Assembly (NCBI GenBank): GCA_964389305.1
Contig: CAYMEK010000063.1
Span: 1-25,578 of the forward strand
DNA from: CAYMEK01 sp964389305
GTDB taxonomy: Bacteria; Spirochaetota; Spirochaetia; SZUA-6; DRHE01
Length of the DNA stretch: 25,578 nucleotides
Reading direction: 5' to 3'
The notes under the pieces were generated by a model. It did no database searches. It worked only from the letters and a program-made list of their open reading frames with translations, and was not told the DNA's origin. Both the position numbers and the translations under genes were made by a program. Shown piece by piece: positions 1 to 6,115 of this stretch (the first letter of the stretch is position 1; every line of letters begins with the position of its first letter).

Positions 1-1
1 G

Positions 2-457
2 ACCATAGCCCTGCAGATAAACCAGATAAAATACGGCTACGCCGCCAAGCTCTGGCCCGGCGCGGCGGACGCGGCTGCACAGCGGGATGTGAATCTCCTT
101 ATCTTCCCCGGACTCAAAAATATCAACGACCTGCATGGACATGAGGAAGGCGACTGGGCAATCCGGCACACGGCCGAGATATTGAAGAAAACGTTCGGCA
201 AGATGGACATTATCGCCCGGATGGGAGGAGACGAGTTTATCGTTCTGGCCGTCGATGCAACCTCTGATCTCCTGCAAACCTTCGAACGGAGAATAGAGGA
301 GCAACTCGATGCCTGTAATGCGGCAGGGCGGAAGCCCTATTCGCTGTCAATCAGTATAGGCGGACTTCCGTTCTGTGCCGAGGAAGGTACCAAGATCGAA
401 GAACTGGTCAAAAAAGCCGACCTGCGCCTGTACCGCAGGAAGAAGCTCAAGAAATAG
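2..457 (+). CDS. GGDEF-domain protein, C-terminal part (5' end outside window), probably degenerate
   Basis: The frame is open from base 2 to the stop at 455-457, so the gene enters from the left edge and only 151 residues are visible. They cover most of a GGDEF (diguanylate cyclase) domain: LKNINDLHGHEEGD, then ARMGGDEF as the active-site loop, then SISIGG and a C-terminal ADLRLYRRKK that matches the family's usual ADxxMYxxK ending. Intact family members make cyclic di-GMP from two GTP. Two features argue against normal activity. The metal-binding DLD normally found before the FKxIND stretch is absent (LLIFPGLKNIND, apparently two residues shorter). The inhibitory RxxD site five residues before GGDEF reads GKMD, so its arginine is missing. 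The usual LTGLPNR motif is not visible upstream in this frame either. The fold assignment is firm; loss of catalysis is inference. Confidence 0.8.
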   Translation, partial: TIALQINQIKYGYAAKLWPGAADAAAQRDVNLLIFPGLKNINDLHGHEEGDWAIRHTAEILKKTFGKMDIIARMGGDEFIVLAVDATSDLLQTFERRIEEQLDACNAAGRKPYSLSISIGGLPFCAEEGTKIEELVKKADLRLYRRKKLKK

Positions 458-483
458 CGGGCGAAGAACTCTATACGGCCTTA

Positions 484-879
484 TCAGCCCGCCCTGATCT
501 CCTTGCTGGATTCCCATAGCCCGTGGATGTTGCAGAAAGCCAGGGCATGCAGGACGCCGCTCTTGTTGACCTTGCACGAGGCGGTGACCGAGTGGTTCGT
601 GTACACGGGTCCCGTATCCGGCCCTTGGGTGGATTCGCCGTGGGCGTTGAACTCGAAATGTCCCACCTGGTAGGTGAACTTCTCTCCCTCGGGGTGGAAG
701 TACAGAGTGATCCAGCGGATGTGGTGCTCCGTCTTGTTGGGGTGGGCCACCTCCTTGCCCAGGCTCACCTTTACATCGAACATCTCGTCTTTTTTGACCT
801 GATCGGGACATTCGATCACCGGGACGTGTTTCTCCGATTTCCAGTCGGCTGTCTGCAATCTCTCTCCTAGCTTCACCAT
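484..879 (-). CDS. superoxide reductase, one-iron (neelaredoxin/class II) type
   Basis: This 131-residue protein has the signature of the superoxide reductase centre. The motif EKHVP (His18), the motif HPNKTEHHI (His46, His52) and the C-terminal CNIHG (Cys116, His119) supply the four histidines and one cysteine that hold the catalytic iron. No desulforedoxin-type cysteine cluster precedes it, so it is the short one-iron class. Family members reduce superoxide to hydrogen peroxide in the cytoplasm of anaerobes and microaerophiles, using rubredoxin or a similar donor; no donor gene is visible here. The ATG at 877-879 is chosen because GGAGG lies 8 bases upstream and the product then starts like the family (MVKLGE...ADWKSEKHVP). 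A longer reading from a TTG at 930 would run through the promoter. An inverted repeat lies in the upstream region. Function is well supported. Confidence 0.93.
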   Translation of the reverse strand: MVKLGERLQTADWKSEKHVPVIECPDQVKKDEMFDVKVSLGKEVAHPNKTEHHIRWITLYFHPEGEKFTYQVGHFEFNAHGESTQGPDTGPVYTNHSVTASCKVNKSGVLHALAFCNIHGLWESSKEIRAG

Positions 880-905
880 CGCGGCACCTCCGATGCGGTT
901 AGATA

Positions 906-929
906 TGTTTTCTCTATGCTTCGAAAACA
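906..929 (-). promoter_or_regulatory. inverted repeat in the superoxide reductase promoter, candidate operator
   Basis: TGTTTTC at 906-912 and GAAAACA at 923-929 are perfect 7-base inverted arms separated by 10 bases. They lie 27 to 50 bases upstream of the superoxide reductase start codon. On the minus strand a TTGTTT followed 17 bases later by CATATC overlaps the repeat and could be a weak promoter. The position suits a repressor responding to oxygen or peroxide, but the repeat does not match an operator consensus I can name. Confidence 0.4.
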
Positions 930-1032
930 ATGTGCAGAATACGCCGGATACCCGGCGGACTCAAATAGCCTGAACAGTCTATATTGGCCTCAATTACGGA
1001 TTATCCTTGCAGGTTATTCTTTTTGAGAATAA

Positions 1033-1278
1033 TCCTCAAAACGCCGTACAATAGCCGAAACGGTCTATTCCTCACTCCGCCTGCGCTACGAGCGCAGCTT
1101 CAAGGAGGACTGCGAGAACTGCGAAGATATCGAAAAATACGAAGAGAGGATTCGCGTAAACGTAGCCTTCGAGGGAAAGCTCTCCAAGGAGGACCGAGAG
1201 AAGCTCGACCGCGTTTCCCGGCTCTGTTCGATCCACAAGATCCTGGAAGACGGGATCGAGATTACGACTGAAAGCTGA
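1033..1278 (+). pseudogene. OsmC-family protein, C-terminal remnant
   Basis: The frame ending at TGA 1276-1278 encodes about 66 residues (from 1081) that look like the C-terminal part of an OsmC-family protein of the EDCENCE subgroup. It has FKEDCENCEDIEKYEERI, then a helix rich in Lys and Glu (KLSKEDREKLDRVSRL), then CSIHKILEDGIEI, which resembles the family's CPVHxTLxxxIEI ending. OsmC proteins are about 130 to 400 residues long and reduce organic hydroperoxides through two cysteines; here the N-terminal half is missing. The frame is open only back to 1033, after two stops at 1024 and 1030, with no ATG and no ribosome binding site. I read this as a 5'-truncated gene. It lies beside superoxide reductase, another oxidative-stress gene. 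The homology is recognised by eye, so the exact subgroup is less certain. Confidence 0.6.
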
Positions 1279-1434
1279 TCGGCAAGAAAGCCGCACATCG
1301 GTTGATCTGAGTCGGGAAACTCGAAGGTCCCGATCTCGTCGCCGTCGATACTATGAGGGATTCCTTCACCGCTAGAGCCAACCACGTTTTATACTTGTTG
1401 AAGCCAAAGAGCCCAACGGAAGTGCTGCTGCCGG

Positions 1435-2361
1435 TCAGAACAGGAGGCGAAGCAAGAGATCCTGATCGTAGTTACCGAACCCGCGTCCGAAGATGTTCAT
1501 TCCGCCGATATACTCGGCGTCGTCTTTAACACCGATGCGCACGGTAATCGAATGGTGGGCCGAGAGATTCAGATCGGCAAGCATCACGTCGGAGATTCTG
1601 ACGCCGTCTACGAAAGAACCGTGGTCGGTAACGCGCCAATGCTTGAGCAACCCGTATTGGGAGCCTTCGAGCTTCCACCACGTGGGAGTGAACTTTCCAC
1701 GCTTGTCTCCGTAATCGCCAGGCGAGGTCCAGCTGCCGATCTCGACTTCGTTGATCCAGACGGTGATATCGGAGAGCCACTTTTTGTTCGTTCCGGGAAC
1801 TTCAGAGGAAAGCTCCGCAGACAACTCGAGGCTCTTGAGAGGGCGTTCTTTGTACAGGCTGTTATTGGGGAACTTGTACTCCAGATACCCCACCTCGAAC
1901 CATATCAGACCGGCTTTCATGCGGGCCGGGTCAAGAAAAGAGTGTACGACATCAAGGAGACCGATGATGCTGTCACGGCTGCATAGGCCGCAGGGAGCGC
2001 TCACCTTGTAGCGGGTATACAGACCAATAGGCATCTCGACTTCGATGACGTCGCTCTTACGTACATCGTGCTCTCCGTTCCAGAGTTTGATTACCATTTC
2101 AGTGTAGACCGGATAGCACACCTTTTGGGTCCCCTTTTTCCCCTTGGCGTTCCGGATTTTAACTAACCCGGCTCTCTCGAGAACCATCACGTTCGTGGCC
2201 ACGGTAGACTGTGGAAGCTGGAGAGCCTCCGCTATCTCGTTTACGTTTTTGGGCGCCTTTTGGATGAGGGCGAGTATGTTCAGCCGTTTCGCCGAGGCAA
2301 GTCCTTTCAGGATATACAGATCACTCTTGGCATCGATGATCAGAATGCTATTTTCGTTCAT
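1435..2361 (-). CDS. ArsR-type winged-helix transcriptional regulator (COG4189-like)
   Basis: The protein has about 308 residues. Its first 80 form an ArsR-like winged helix: LKGLASAKRLNILALI, then NVNEIAEALQLPQSTVATNVMVLERAGLV, with the recognition helix at PQSTVATNV and a basic wing (NAKGKKGTQKV). The remaining 220 residues are a large domain rich in beta strands and aromatic residues, with a CGLCSRDS cysteine pair and a WLSDITVWINEVEIGSW segment. It resembles the predicted regulators grouped as COG4189; the ligand is unknown to me, though the beta-rich C-terminal domain may bind a carbohydrate or other small molecule. The second methionine (ATG 2359-2361) is preferred because a GAGG lies about 12 bases upstream, whereas the first candidate at 2391 has none; neither site is strong. 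The gene stands alone. A short inverted repeat sits about 63 bases upstream of the start. Confidence 0.8.
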   Translation of the reverse strand: MNENSILIIDAKSDLYILKGLASAKRLNILALIQKAPKNVNEIAEALQLPQSTVATNVMVLERAGLVKIRNAKGKKGTQKVCYPVYTEMVIKLWNGEHDVRKSDVIEVEMPIGLYTRYKVSAPCGLCSRDSIIGLLDVVHSFLDPARMKAGLIWFEVGYLEYKFPNNSLYKERPLKSLELSAELSSEVPGTNKKWLSDITVWINEVEIGSWTSPGDYGDKRGKFTPTWWKLEGSQYGLLKHWRVTDHGSFVDGVRISDVMLADLNLSAHHSITVRIGVKDDAEYIGGMNIFGRGFGNYDQDLLLRLLF

Positions 2362-2423
2362 GTGACTCGTAGGCCTCGTGTCATTGCGCAAAAAAACCGG
2401 CTTCTTCTGTTAAGTGAATCATA

Positions 2424-2442
2424 ATTGCTGATATTATGCAAT
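2424..2442 (-). promoter_or_regulatory. AT-rich inverted repeat upstream of the ArsR-type regulator
   Basis: ATTGC at 2424-2428 and GCAAT at 2438-2442 are inverted around a 9-base AT-rich spacer, with overlapping ATAAT and ATTAT arms. The element lies 63 to 81 bases upstream of the regulator start and could be an autoregulatory operator. The arms are short, so chance is a real possibility. Confidence 0.3.
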
Positions 2443-2600
2443 CTTGATATTCCCATGCAGTCCTACAAAATACCGACCAATACTGATATTAACGAACCGG
2501 TCAAGCCGCGCCGTGCCGAGCTGCCGGTACTTGACGGAGGGCGAATGGAGCTCACGCTCCCACGGCTGTCATGGAATGTGATTCACCTCGGGAAACAAGA

Positions 2601-4247
2601 TCATACCTGCCGGTCTGCCATATGCTCCGCTTCCGGACCGTCTTCCGGCAGGCGCACGTAGAAGGTGCTGCCCTTTCCCGCTTCCGATTCCAGCCGGATC
2701 GAGCCGCCCAGGCGGTCCACGGCCGCACGCACAATGGAAAGACCCAGACCGCTTCCTTCCACGGTCTTGCGGGAGTGGAGCCTGCGGAAGGCCAGGAAGA
2801 TCTTCTCCTGGTGTTCCGGGGCGATCCCGGGACCGTTGTCCCGCACGAATAGCTCGACATGGCGGTCAGGCTGCTCGGTCCAGCCCAGCTCGATTTTCTT
2901 GGTTTTCGACGAGTTGTACTTGATCGCGTTGTCCAGCAGGTTGCTGATGACCTGGCGCAGGAGCGTGGGCTCGGTGACGATGGTCGGCCAGTGATCGTGC
3001 AGTCCGATCTGCGCCTTTTTGGCTGCGGTCGTGGTCTCCACCAGCTTGGACACCAGATCGCCCAGCTTGATTTTTCTGCAGTCTAGCTGGGACTCGCGGA
3101 TCCGGGACAGCTCCAACAGGCCGGTCACCTGCTCTTCGGCCAGCTCGACCGCGGCCTGGATTCCCTCGAGGTAGCTCCGCTGCTCCTCCGGCAGGCTTCC
3201 GGCCAGGTCCTGCTGGAGAAATCCGGCGTAGTTGGCGATAGCCCGCAGGGGATTTTTCAAGTCGTGGGAAACCACCGAGGCGAACTGGGAAAGCTGGTGA
3301 TTGGCTTCCTCCAGCCTCTGGAGAGCCCGCTGCACCCGGCGCTCCGCCCTCTTGCGTTCGGTCAGGTCCCGGATCGACAACAGGATTCGCTGGGAGCCGG
3401 CCGCGGATTCTTTGAGATGCCTGGCTCCGATCTCCAGCTCGCGCCTGCCGATGCCGGGAAACTCGGCGGTCAGCTCCAGGCCGTCAAAGGCCTTTCCCTG
3501 GGCTATCATCCGCTGTAAATGCTCGCGAAGCTGCTCCTGGTACCAGTGTCCTTTGCCTAACTGCCAGATTGTTCTTCCCTCGATCCGGGAGGGGTCGAGC
3601 CGGAAGGTCTTGTAGAAGGCGGCGTTGGCCGAAACCACTTGCAGGCGAACGTCCAGAACCAGCAGAGACTCTTCGACCGACTGCAAGATGCTCTCCTTTA
3701 GCCAATTGGCCGCGGACAGCTGGTCCTGGGTTTTTTTGGATACGGTGATGTCCACTGCTACGCTGCGACAGGAAGGAGTATCCGTCGAACCGTCGTAGCG
3801 ATGACTTTGGAATCGGAAGTACCGCTCCTGTCCGTCCGACGCCTTCAATCTGAAGATGCAGGTGTGCGTCTTCCTGTTCCTAAAGACAGAGCGGAGATGC
3901 CGGCAGAGGATGTCACGATCTTCTTTGGGCAGCAGCAGGTATAAATTCCTGCCTAGGATTTCGGAGCGCGGTCTGCCCAGTATCTCTGCGGCGGTCAGGT
4001 TGGCCTCGAGGATTCTCCCTTTGGGATCGAGAGTGAAGTAAGCCACCGGAGCGAAATCGTACAGCTCCCGATAGCGGCTGGCGGACTCTTCCAGGCGCAG
4101 GTTAGCGTTCTGCAGCTCCTGGTTCTGCATCTCCAGCTCCACCTGGTGGACCCGCAGCTCGTGGAGCAGGCGCTGCCGTTCAGAGTCTGCCTTCCCGCCT
4201 CCCGGAATGTGCGGGAGCGTTCCCCGCTCCTCTCGTGGTGCGGTCAT
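2601..4247 (-). CDS. soluble PAS-PAS sensor histidine kinase
   Basis: The 548-residue protein has no membrane segment. Residues 22-60 are a coiled-coil-like HELRVHQVELEMQNQELQ stretch, a PAS domain follows at about 58-170 (FAPVAYFTLDPKGRILEAN), a second PAS at about 185-298, and then a kinase core. The phosphoacceptor is His328 in VVSHDLKNPLRAIANY, the N box is NLLDNAIKYN, the G boxes are RDNGPGIA and GSGLGLSIV. All catalytic motifs are present, so it should autophosphorylate. The second PAS ends EFPGIGRRELEIGARHL, the type found in CheB-CheR-PAS fusion proteins. Its ATG overlaps the stop of the upstream CheB-CheR remnant as ATGA, so translation is probably coupled. No cognate response regulator lies beside it. 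The signal sensed is unknown. Confidence 0.92.
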   Translation of the reverse strand: MTAPREERGTLPHIPGGGKADSERQRLLHELRVHQVELEMQNQELQNANLRLEESASRYRELYDFAPVAYFTLDPKGRILEANLTAAEILGRPRSEILGRNLYLLLPKEDRDILCRHLRSVFRNRKTHTCIFRLKASDGQERYFRFQSHRYDGSTDTPSCRSVAVDITVSKKTQDQLSAANWLKESILQSVEESLLVLDVRLQVVSANAAFYKTFRLDPSRIEGRTIWQLGKGHWYQEQLREHLQRMIAQGKAFDGLELTAEFPGIGRRELEIGARHLKESAAGSQRILLSIRDLTERKRAERRVQRALQRLEEANHQLSQFASVVSHDLKNPLRAIANYAGFLQQDLAGSLPEEQRSYLEGIQAAVELAEEQVTGLLELSRIRESQLDCRKIKLGDLVSKLVETTTAAKKAQIGLHDHWPTIVTEPTLLRQVISNLLDNAIKYNSSKTKKIELGWTEQPDRHVELFVRDNGPGIAPEHQEKIFLAFRRLHSRKTVEGSGLGLSIVRAAVDRLGGSIRLESEAGKGSTFYVRLPEDGPEAEHMADRQV

Positions 4248-4552
4248 TGCTGATCCTCTTCAGCGGTCCGGCCGGTGACATCCTCGAACGCCAGCAGGAT
4301 CAGCGCAGGCAGATTTCCCTCCTCTCGAATACGCCGGGCATTGAGCAGCATCACCCGGCGCCCGATGCGGGGGAACCGATGGTCCATTCGATCGAAGTGC
4401 TGAATCACCACGAAGCTCATGTTGCAGTCGGAAGGCAGATTATCGAAGAAGGTCAACAGAGGCTTCATGCCCCCGGCGGAGGCCCCGATCCCTACCAGCA
4501 GGAAATTCTCGCCGTGCCTGTTTTGCTTCTCTTGTTTCTTGCTTTTAGCCAC
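4244..4552 (-). pseudogene. CheB-CheR-PAS fusion gene with large internal in-frame deletion
   Basis: The 102 codons join two ends of a much larger protein. Residues about 15-45 are the start of a CheB methylesterase domain (FLLVGIGASAGGMKPLL...FVVIQH), including the catalytic serine in GASAGG and the histidine in IQH. Immediately after, HRFPRIGRRVMLLNARRI...ILLAFEDVTG is the end of the PAS domain that follows CheR in CheB-CheR fusions. The rest of CheB with its catalytic aspartate, the whole CheR methyltransferase and the start of PAS are absent; full-length relatives usually exceed 800 residues. The frame is kept and expression signals survive: GTG 4550-4552 has AGGAG about 7 bases upstream, a promoter lies at 4644-4673, and the stop overlaps the kinase start as ATGA. 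It may now act only as a leader ORF that couples translation to the kinase. An assembly collapse is possible. Confidence 0.8.
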
Positions 4553-4643
4553 CCCCTTCTCCTTGATAAGCAATGGCAGGAAAAGCAAATTCCGATGCGC
4601 AAAGATGCTTACTTTTTATTAACGGACACCCTCGACTTAAAAA

Positions 4644-4673
4644 AGTATAACATATACAGGACCGATAAGGCAA
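4644..4673 (-). promoter_or_regulatory. predicted sigma70-type promoter for the CheB-CheR remnant and PAS kinase
   Basis: Read on the minus strand, TTGCCT (4668-4673, 4 of 6 to TTGACA) is followed after 18 bases by TATACT (4644-4649, 5 of 6 to TATAAT). Transcription would begin near 4637, leaving a leader of about 85 bases before the GTG at 4552. The region is clearly more AT-rich than its surroundings. A GC hairpin (TCCCG/CGGGA, 4677-4691) without a T run lies just upstream and might end the preceding phosphoesterase operon. Confidence 0.45.
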
Positions 4674-4697
4674 TCGTCCCGCAGGCCGGGAGCGGCG

Positions 4698-4820
4698 CTA
4701 CCGCAGCACCAGCTCCTCGCCGTCCCGGGCGATGCAGGCTTTAACGCCCCGGTCCCGGGCCAGCCCGGCGATCCGCCGCTGCTCATGACCGCCCCTCCTG
4801 ACCCTGCTCGCGGGCCTCAT
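4698..4820 (-). CDS. possible short ORF or gene remnant downstream of the phosphoesterase
   Basis: A 40-codon frame overlaps the last 38 bases of the phosphoesterase gene and ends at TAG 4698-4700. Its second half (EQRRIAGLARDRGVKACIA, then RDGEELVLR) has the composition of a real protein C-terminus, with alternating charged and hydrophobic residues. I do not recognise the family. There is no clear ribosome binding site for the ATG at 4818-4820. It could be the 3' end of a deleted gene, in keeping with other remnants nearby, or simply a chance GC-rich frame. Confidence 0.25.
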   Translation of the reverse strand: MRPASRVRRGGHEQRRIAGLARDRGVKACIARDGEELVLR

Positions 4821-5409
4821 CCTGTCGGATCTCCTCCAGGCTGCGCCCGGAAAGAACCGAATCCGGGTCCGTGCTCACCGGGTTGCGCCTGGCATCGGCC
4901 CGTTCGTCCTTCATCTTGATCAGCAGCCAGCGATTGTCCCCGCCCGTCCGCACCAGGGCGTAGCCGCCGGTGAGCTTCTTTCCTTCCAGCCAGACCTCCA
5001 CACGCCCCCGCTCCAGGGATTGCTCCATGGAGACAGGGTCCTCCTTCTCGGCGGACAGGTTGCGGTAGCTGCCCGTGTCCCACACCAGGACCGCGCCGGC
5101 TCCATACTCGCCTTCCGGAATAACCCCCTCGAACCCGGCGTATTCCAGCGGATGGTCTTCGGTGGGAACGGCCAGGCGCTTGTCGGCCGGATTGGTCGAA
5201 GGGCCCTTGGGAACGGCCCAGGACTTGAGGACGCCCGCCACTTCGAGGCGGAAGTCGTAGTGGAGGCTGCGGGCCGCGTGCTTCTGGATCACGAACAGGG
5301 GCTTCCTCTTTTCTGTCTTCCGGCCAGTCTCCGGTTCCCCCGCCGGCTCACCGGTCTTGCGAAAGTCCCGGCGCTTGCGGTACTCCTCGAGGGATTGGCT
5401 GTCCGTCAT
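4783..5409 (-). CDS. stand-alone LigD-type 3'-phosphoesterase (PE) domain protein
   Basis: The 208-residue protein matches the phosphoesterase domain of bacterial DNA ligase D. After a charged N-terminal region of about 38 residues comes FVIQKHAARSLHYDFRLE, with His44, His50, Asp52 and Arg54. Then come KSWAVPKGPS, TEDHPLEY (His86, Tyr90) and GFEGVIPEGEYGAG. These are the residues that bind manganese and catalyse removal of 3' ribonucleotides and 3' phosphates at DNA ends in this family. No ligase or polymerase domain is fused and no Ku gene is visible, so it is a free-standing end-cleaning enzyme. ATG 5407-5409 is chosen because GGAG lies about 9 bases upstream and the protein then begins MTDSQSLEEYRKRRDF like relatives; a longer frame to 5481 overlaps the upstream genes. 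It follows gtrA and a 21-codon ORF almost without gaps. Confidence 0.92.
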   Translation of the reverse strand: MTDSQSLEEYRKRRDFRKTGEPAGEPETGRKTEKRKPLFVIQKHAARSLHYDFRLEVAGVLKSWAVPKGPSTNPADKRLAVPTEDHPLEYAGFEGVIPEGEYGAGAVLVWDTGSYRNLSAEKEDPVSMEQSLERGRVEVWLEGKKLTGGYALVRTGGDNRWLLIKMKDERADARRNPVSTDPDSVLSGRSLEEIRQDEAREQGQEGRS

Positions 5410-5410
5410 T

Positions 5411-5476
5411 TCACAGCTCTCCAACAGCAAGCTCGTCCACGATAGCTTTCTCGACGGCTTGGTCGCTGCGCTCCAT
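5411..5476 (-). CDS. 21-residue ORF between gtrA-like and phosphoesterase genes
   Basis: The ATG at 5474-5476 begins one base after the stop of the GtrA-like gene and has AAAGGAG seven bases upstream, the best ribosome binding site in this operon. The 21-residue product is acidic (MERSDQAVEKAIVDELAVGE) and its stop at 5411-5413 is one base before the phosphoesterase ATG. It may be a real small protein, a coupling leader ORF, or the N-terminal stub of a gene lost by deletion. I do not recognise the sequence. Confidence 0.45.
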   Translation of the reverse strand: MERSDQAVEKAIVDELAVGEL

Positions 5477-5477
5477 A

Positions 5478-5993
5478 TCAAGGCTCCTTTCTTTCGTTCT
5501 TCCCCTTGCTTCGAAAAACCCAGAACTTTTGTCCTAGATAGATGTAGCTGCCGCTCAGCGCCACCGCGGCGGCGAAGGCCAGGACCGTGTTGCCGCCGCT
5601 CCAGCGCAGCACCAGCTCATTGACGCCGATGTTCATTCCCAACCCCGATCCGTTGATCACCACGAACTTCACGACTTCTATATAGGATCTGCGTTTCTGC
5701 TGAAAAGTCCAGTACTTGTTTACCAGATAAGCCACCGCTCCGCCGCAGGTGAAGGAGATGCCCTTGGAAACCCAGTGGGGAAAGATGAGCAGCAGGCCGT
5801 TGTACACCCCGAAATCGGTGAGGATGGCCAGCCAGCCCGCAACCGAGAACTTGGCCAGCTCCTTGATCTGCTCCAGGAGCGTACCGTTTTTTATCGCCTC
5901 CCCGATACGCTGGAGCGGCCTTCCAGAGTTTACTCGGCGCCGTGTTCGCCGGGCCGGCCCGCCGGCTTTCTTCACCGGTTCGTGTCCGTTCAA
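5478..5993 (-). CDS. GtrA-like membrane protein
   Basis: The 171-residue protein has a basic, probably cytoplasmic N-terminus of about 45 residues (RRTRRRVNSGR). After it come four hydrophobic segments in the pattern of the GtrA family: LAKFSVAGWLAILTDFGVYN, then ISFTCGGAVAYLVNKYWTF, then VVKFVVINGSGLGMNIG, then VLAFAAAVALSGSYIYLGQKFWVF. The NKYWTF and QKFWVF loops are typical. Family members are thought to help move lipid-linked sugars across the inner membrane, often beside a glycosyltransferase; no such enzyme is adjacent here, although a GT4 gene lies 16 kb away. The assigned start is a TTG whose TTGA overlaps the stop of the preceding BON fragment; an internal GTG seven codons in is also possible. 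The start is therefore uncertain but the family is clear. Confidence 0.87.
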   Translation of the reverse strand: MNGHEPVKKAGGPARRTRRRVNSGRPLQRIGEAIKNGTLLEQIKELAKFSVAGWLAILTDFGVYNGLLLIFPHWVSKGISFTCGGAVAYLVNKYWTFQQKRRSYIEVVKFVVINGSGLGMNIGVNELVLRWSGGNTVLAFAAAVALSGSYIYLGQKFWVFRSKGKNERKEP

Positions 5994-6115
5994 TAGACTT
6001 CTTCCACGCTGAGATCGTCCTGTACATCAACGCCGATATCCTCAGCGTCGAGGCGGCTGTCCCGGTGAATCTGGTCGATCATGTCTCTCTTGATCTGCTC
6101 GTCGGTACTCAGCAT
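5990..6115 (-). CDS. truncated BON-domain protein (41 residues)
   Basis: ATG 6113-6115 is preceded by GGAGGG and begins a 41-residue product. Its first 32 residues (TDEQIKRDMIDQIHRD, then SRLDAEDIGVDVQDD) are the N-terminal half of a BON domain: the alpha helix, the D.R.DA turn and the first strand. The second half, including the usual GxVxLxG strand, is replaced by LSVEEVY and a stop. The sequence resembles the first BON repeat of the secreted protein at 23470-24873 (DEEIKKNVVEQLVWDDRVDA). There is no signal peptide. The stop overlaps the GtrA-like start. It is probably the stump of a larger BON gene, though the preserved ribosome binding site means the peptide may still be made. A longer frame back to 6475 reads through the intergenic region and is not credible. 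Confidence 0.6.
   Translation of the reverse strand: MLSTDEQIKRDMIDQIHRDSRLDAEDIGVDVQDDLSVEEVY

Noticed and set aside
347..870. Overlapping open frames on both strands across the superoxide reductase gene
   Set aside because: They are shadows of the GC-rich coding sequence; they lack ribosome binding sites and any recognisable motif.
942..957. CGCCGG-ATAC-CCGGCG hairpin upstream of the superoxide reductase promoter
   Set aside because: No T run on either strand and no gene ends here, so it was not called as a terminator; it may be a chance GC palindrome.
1086..1385. Minus-strand frame of 99 codons downstream of the ArsR-type regulator
   Set aside because: Its first 40 residues look mildly protein-like, but the rest is antisense to the OsmC remnant and there is no start signal.
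2547..2560. GGAGC-TCAC-GCTCC hairpin after the PAS kinase gene
   Set aside because: Only five pairs and no T run; too weak to call as a terminator.
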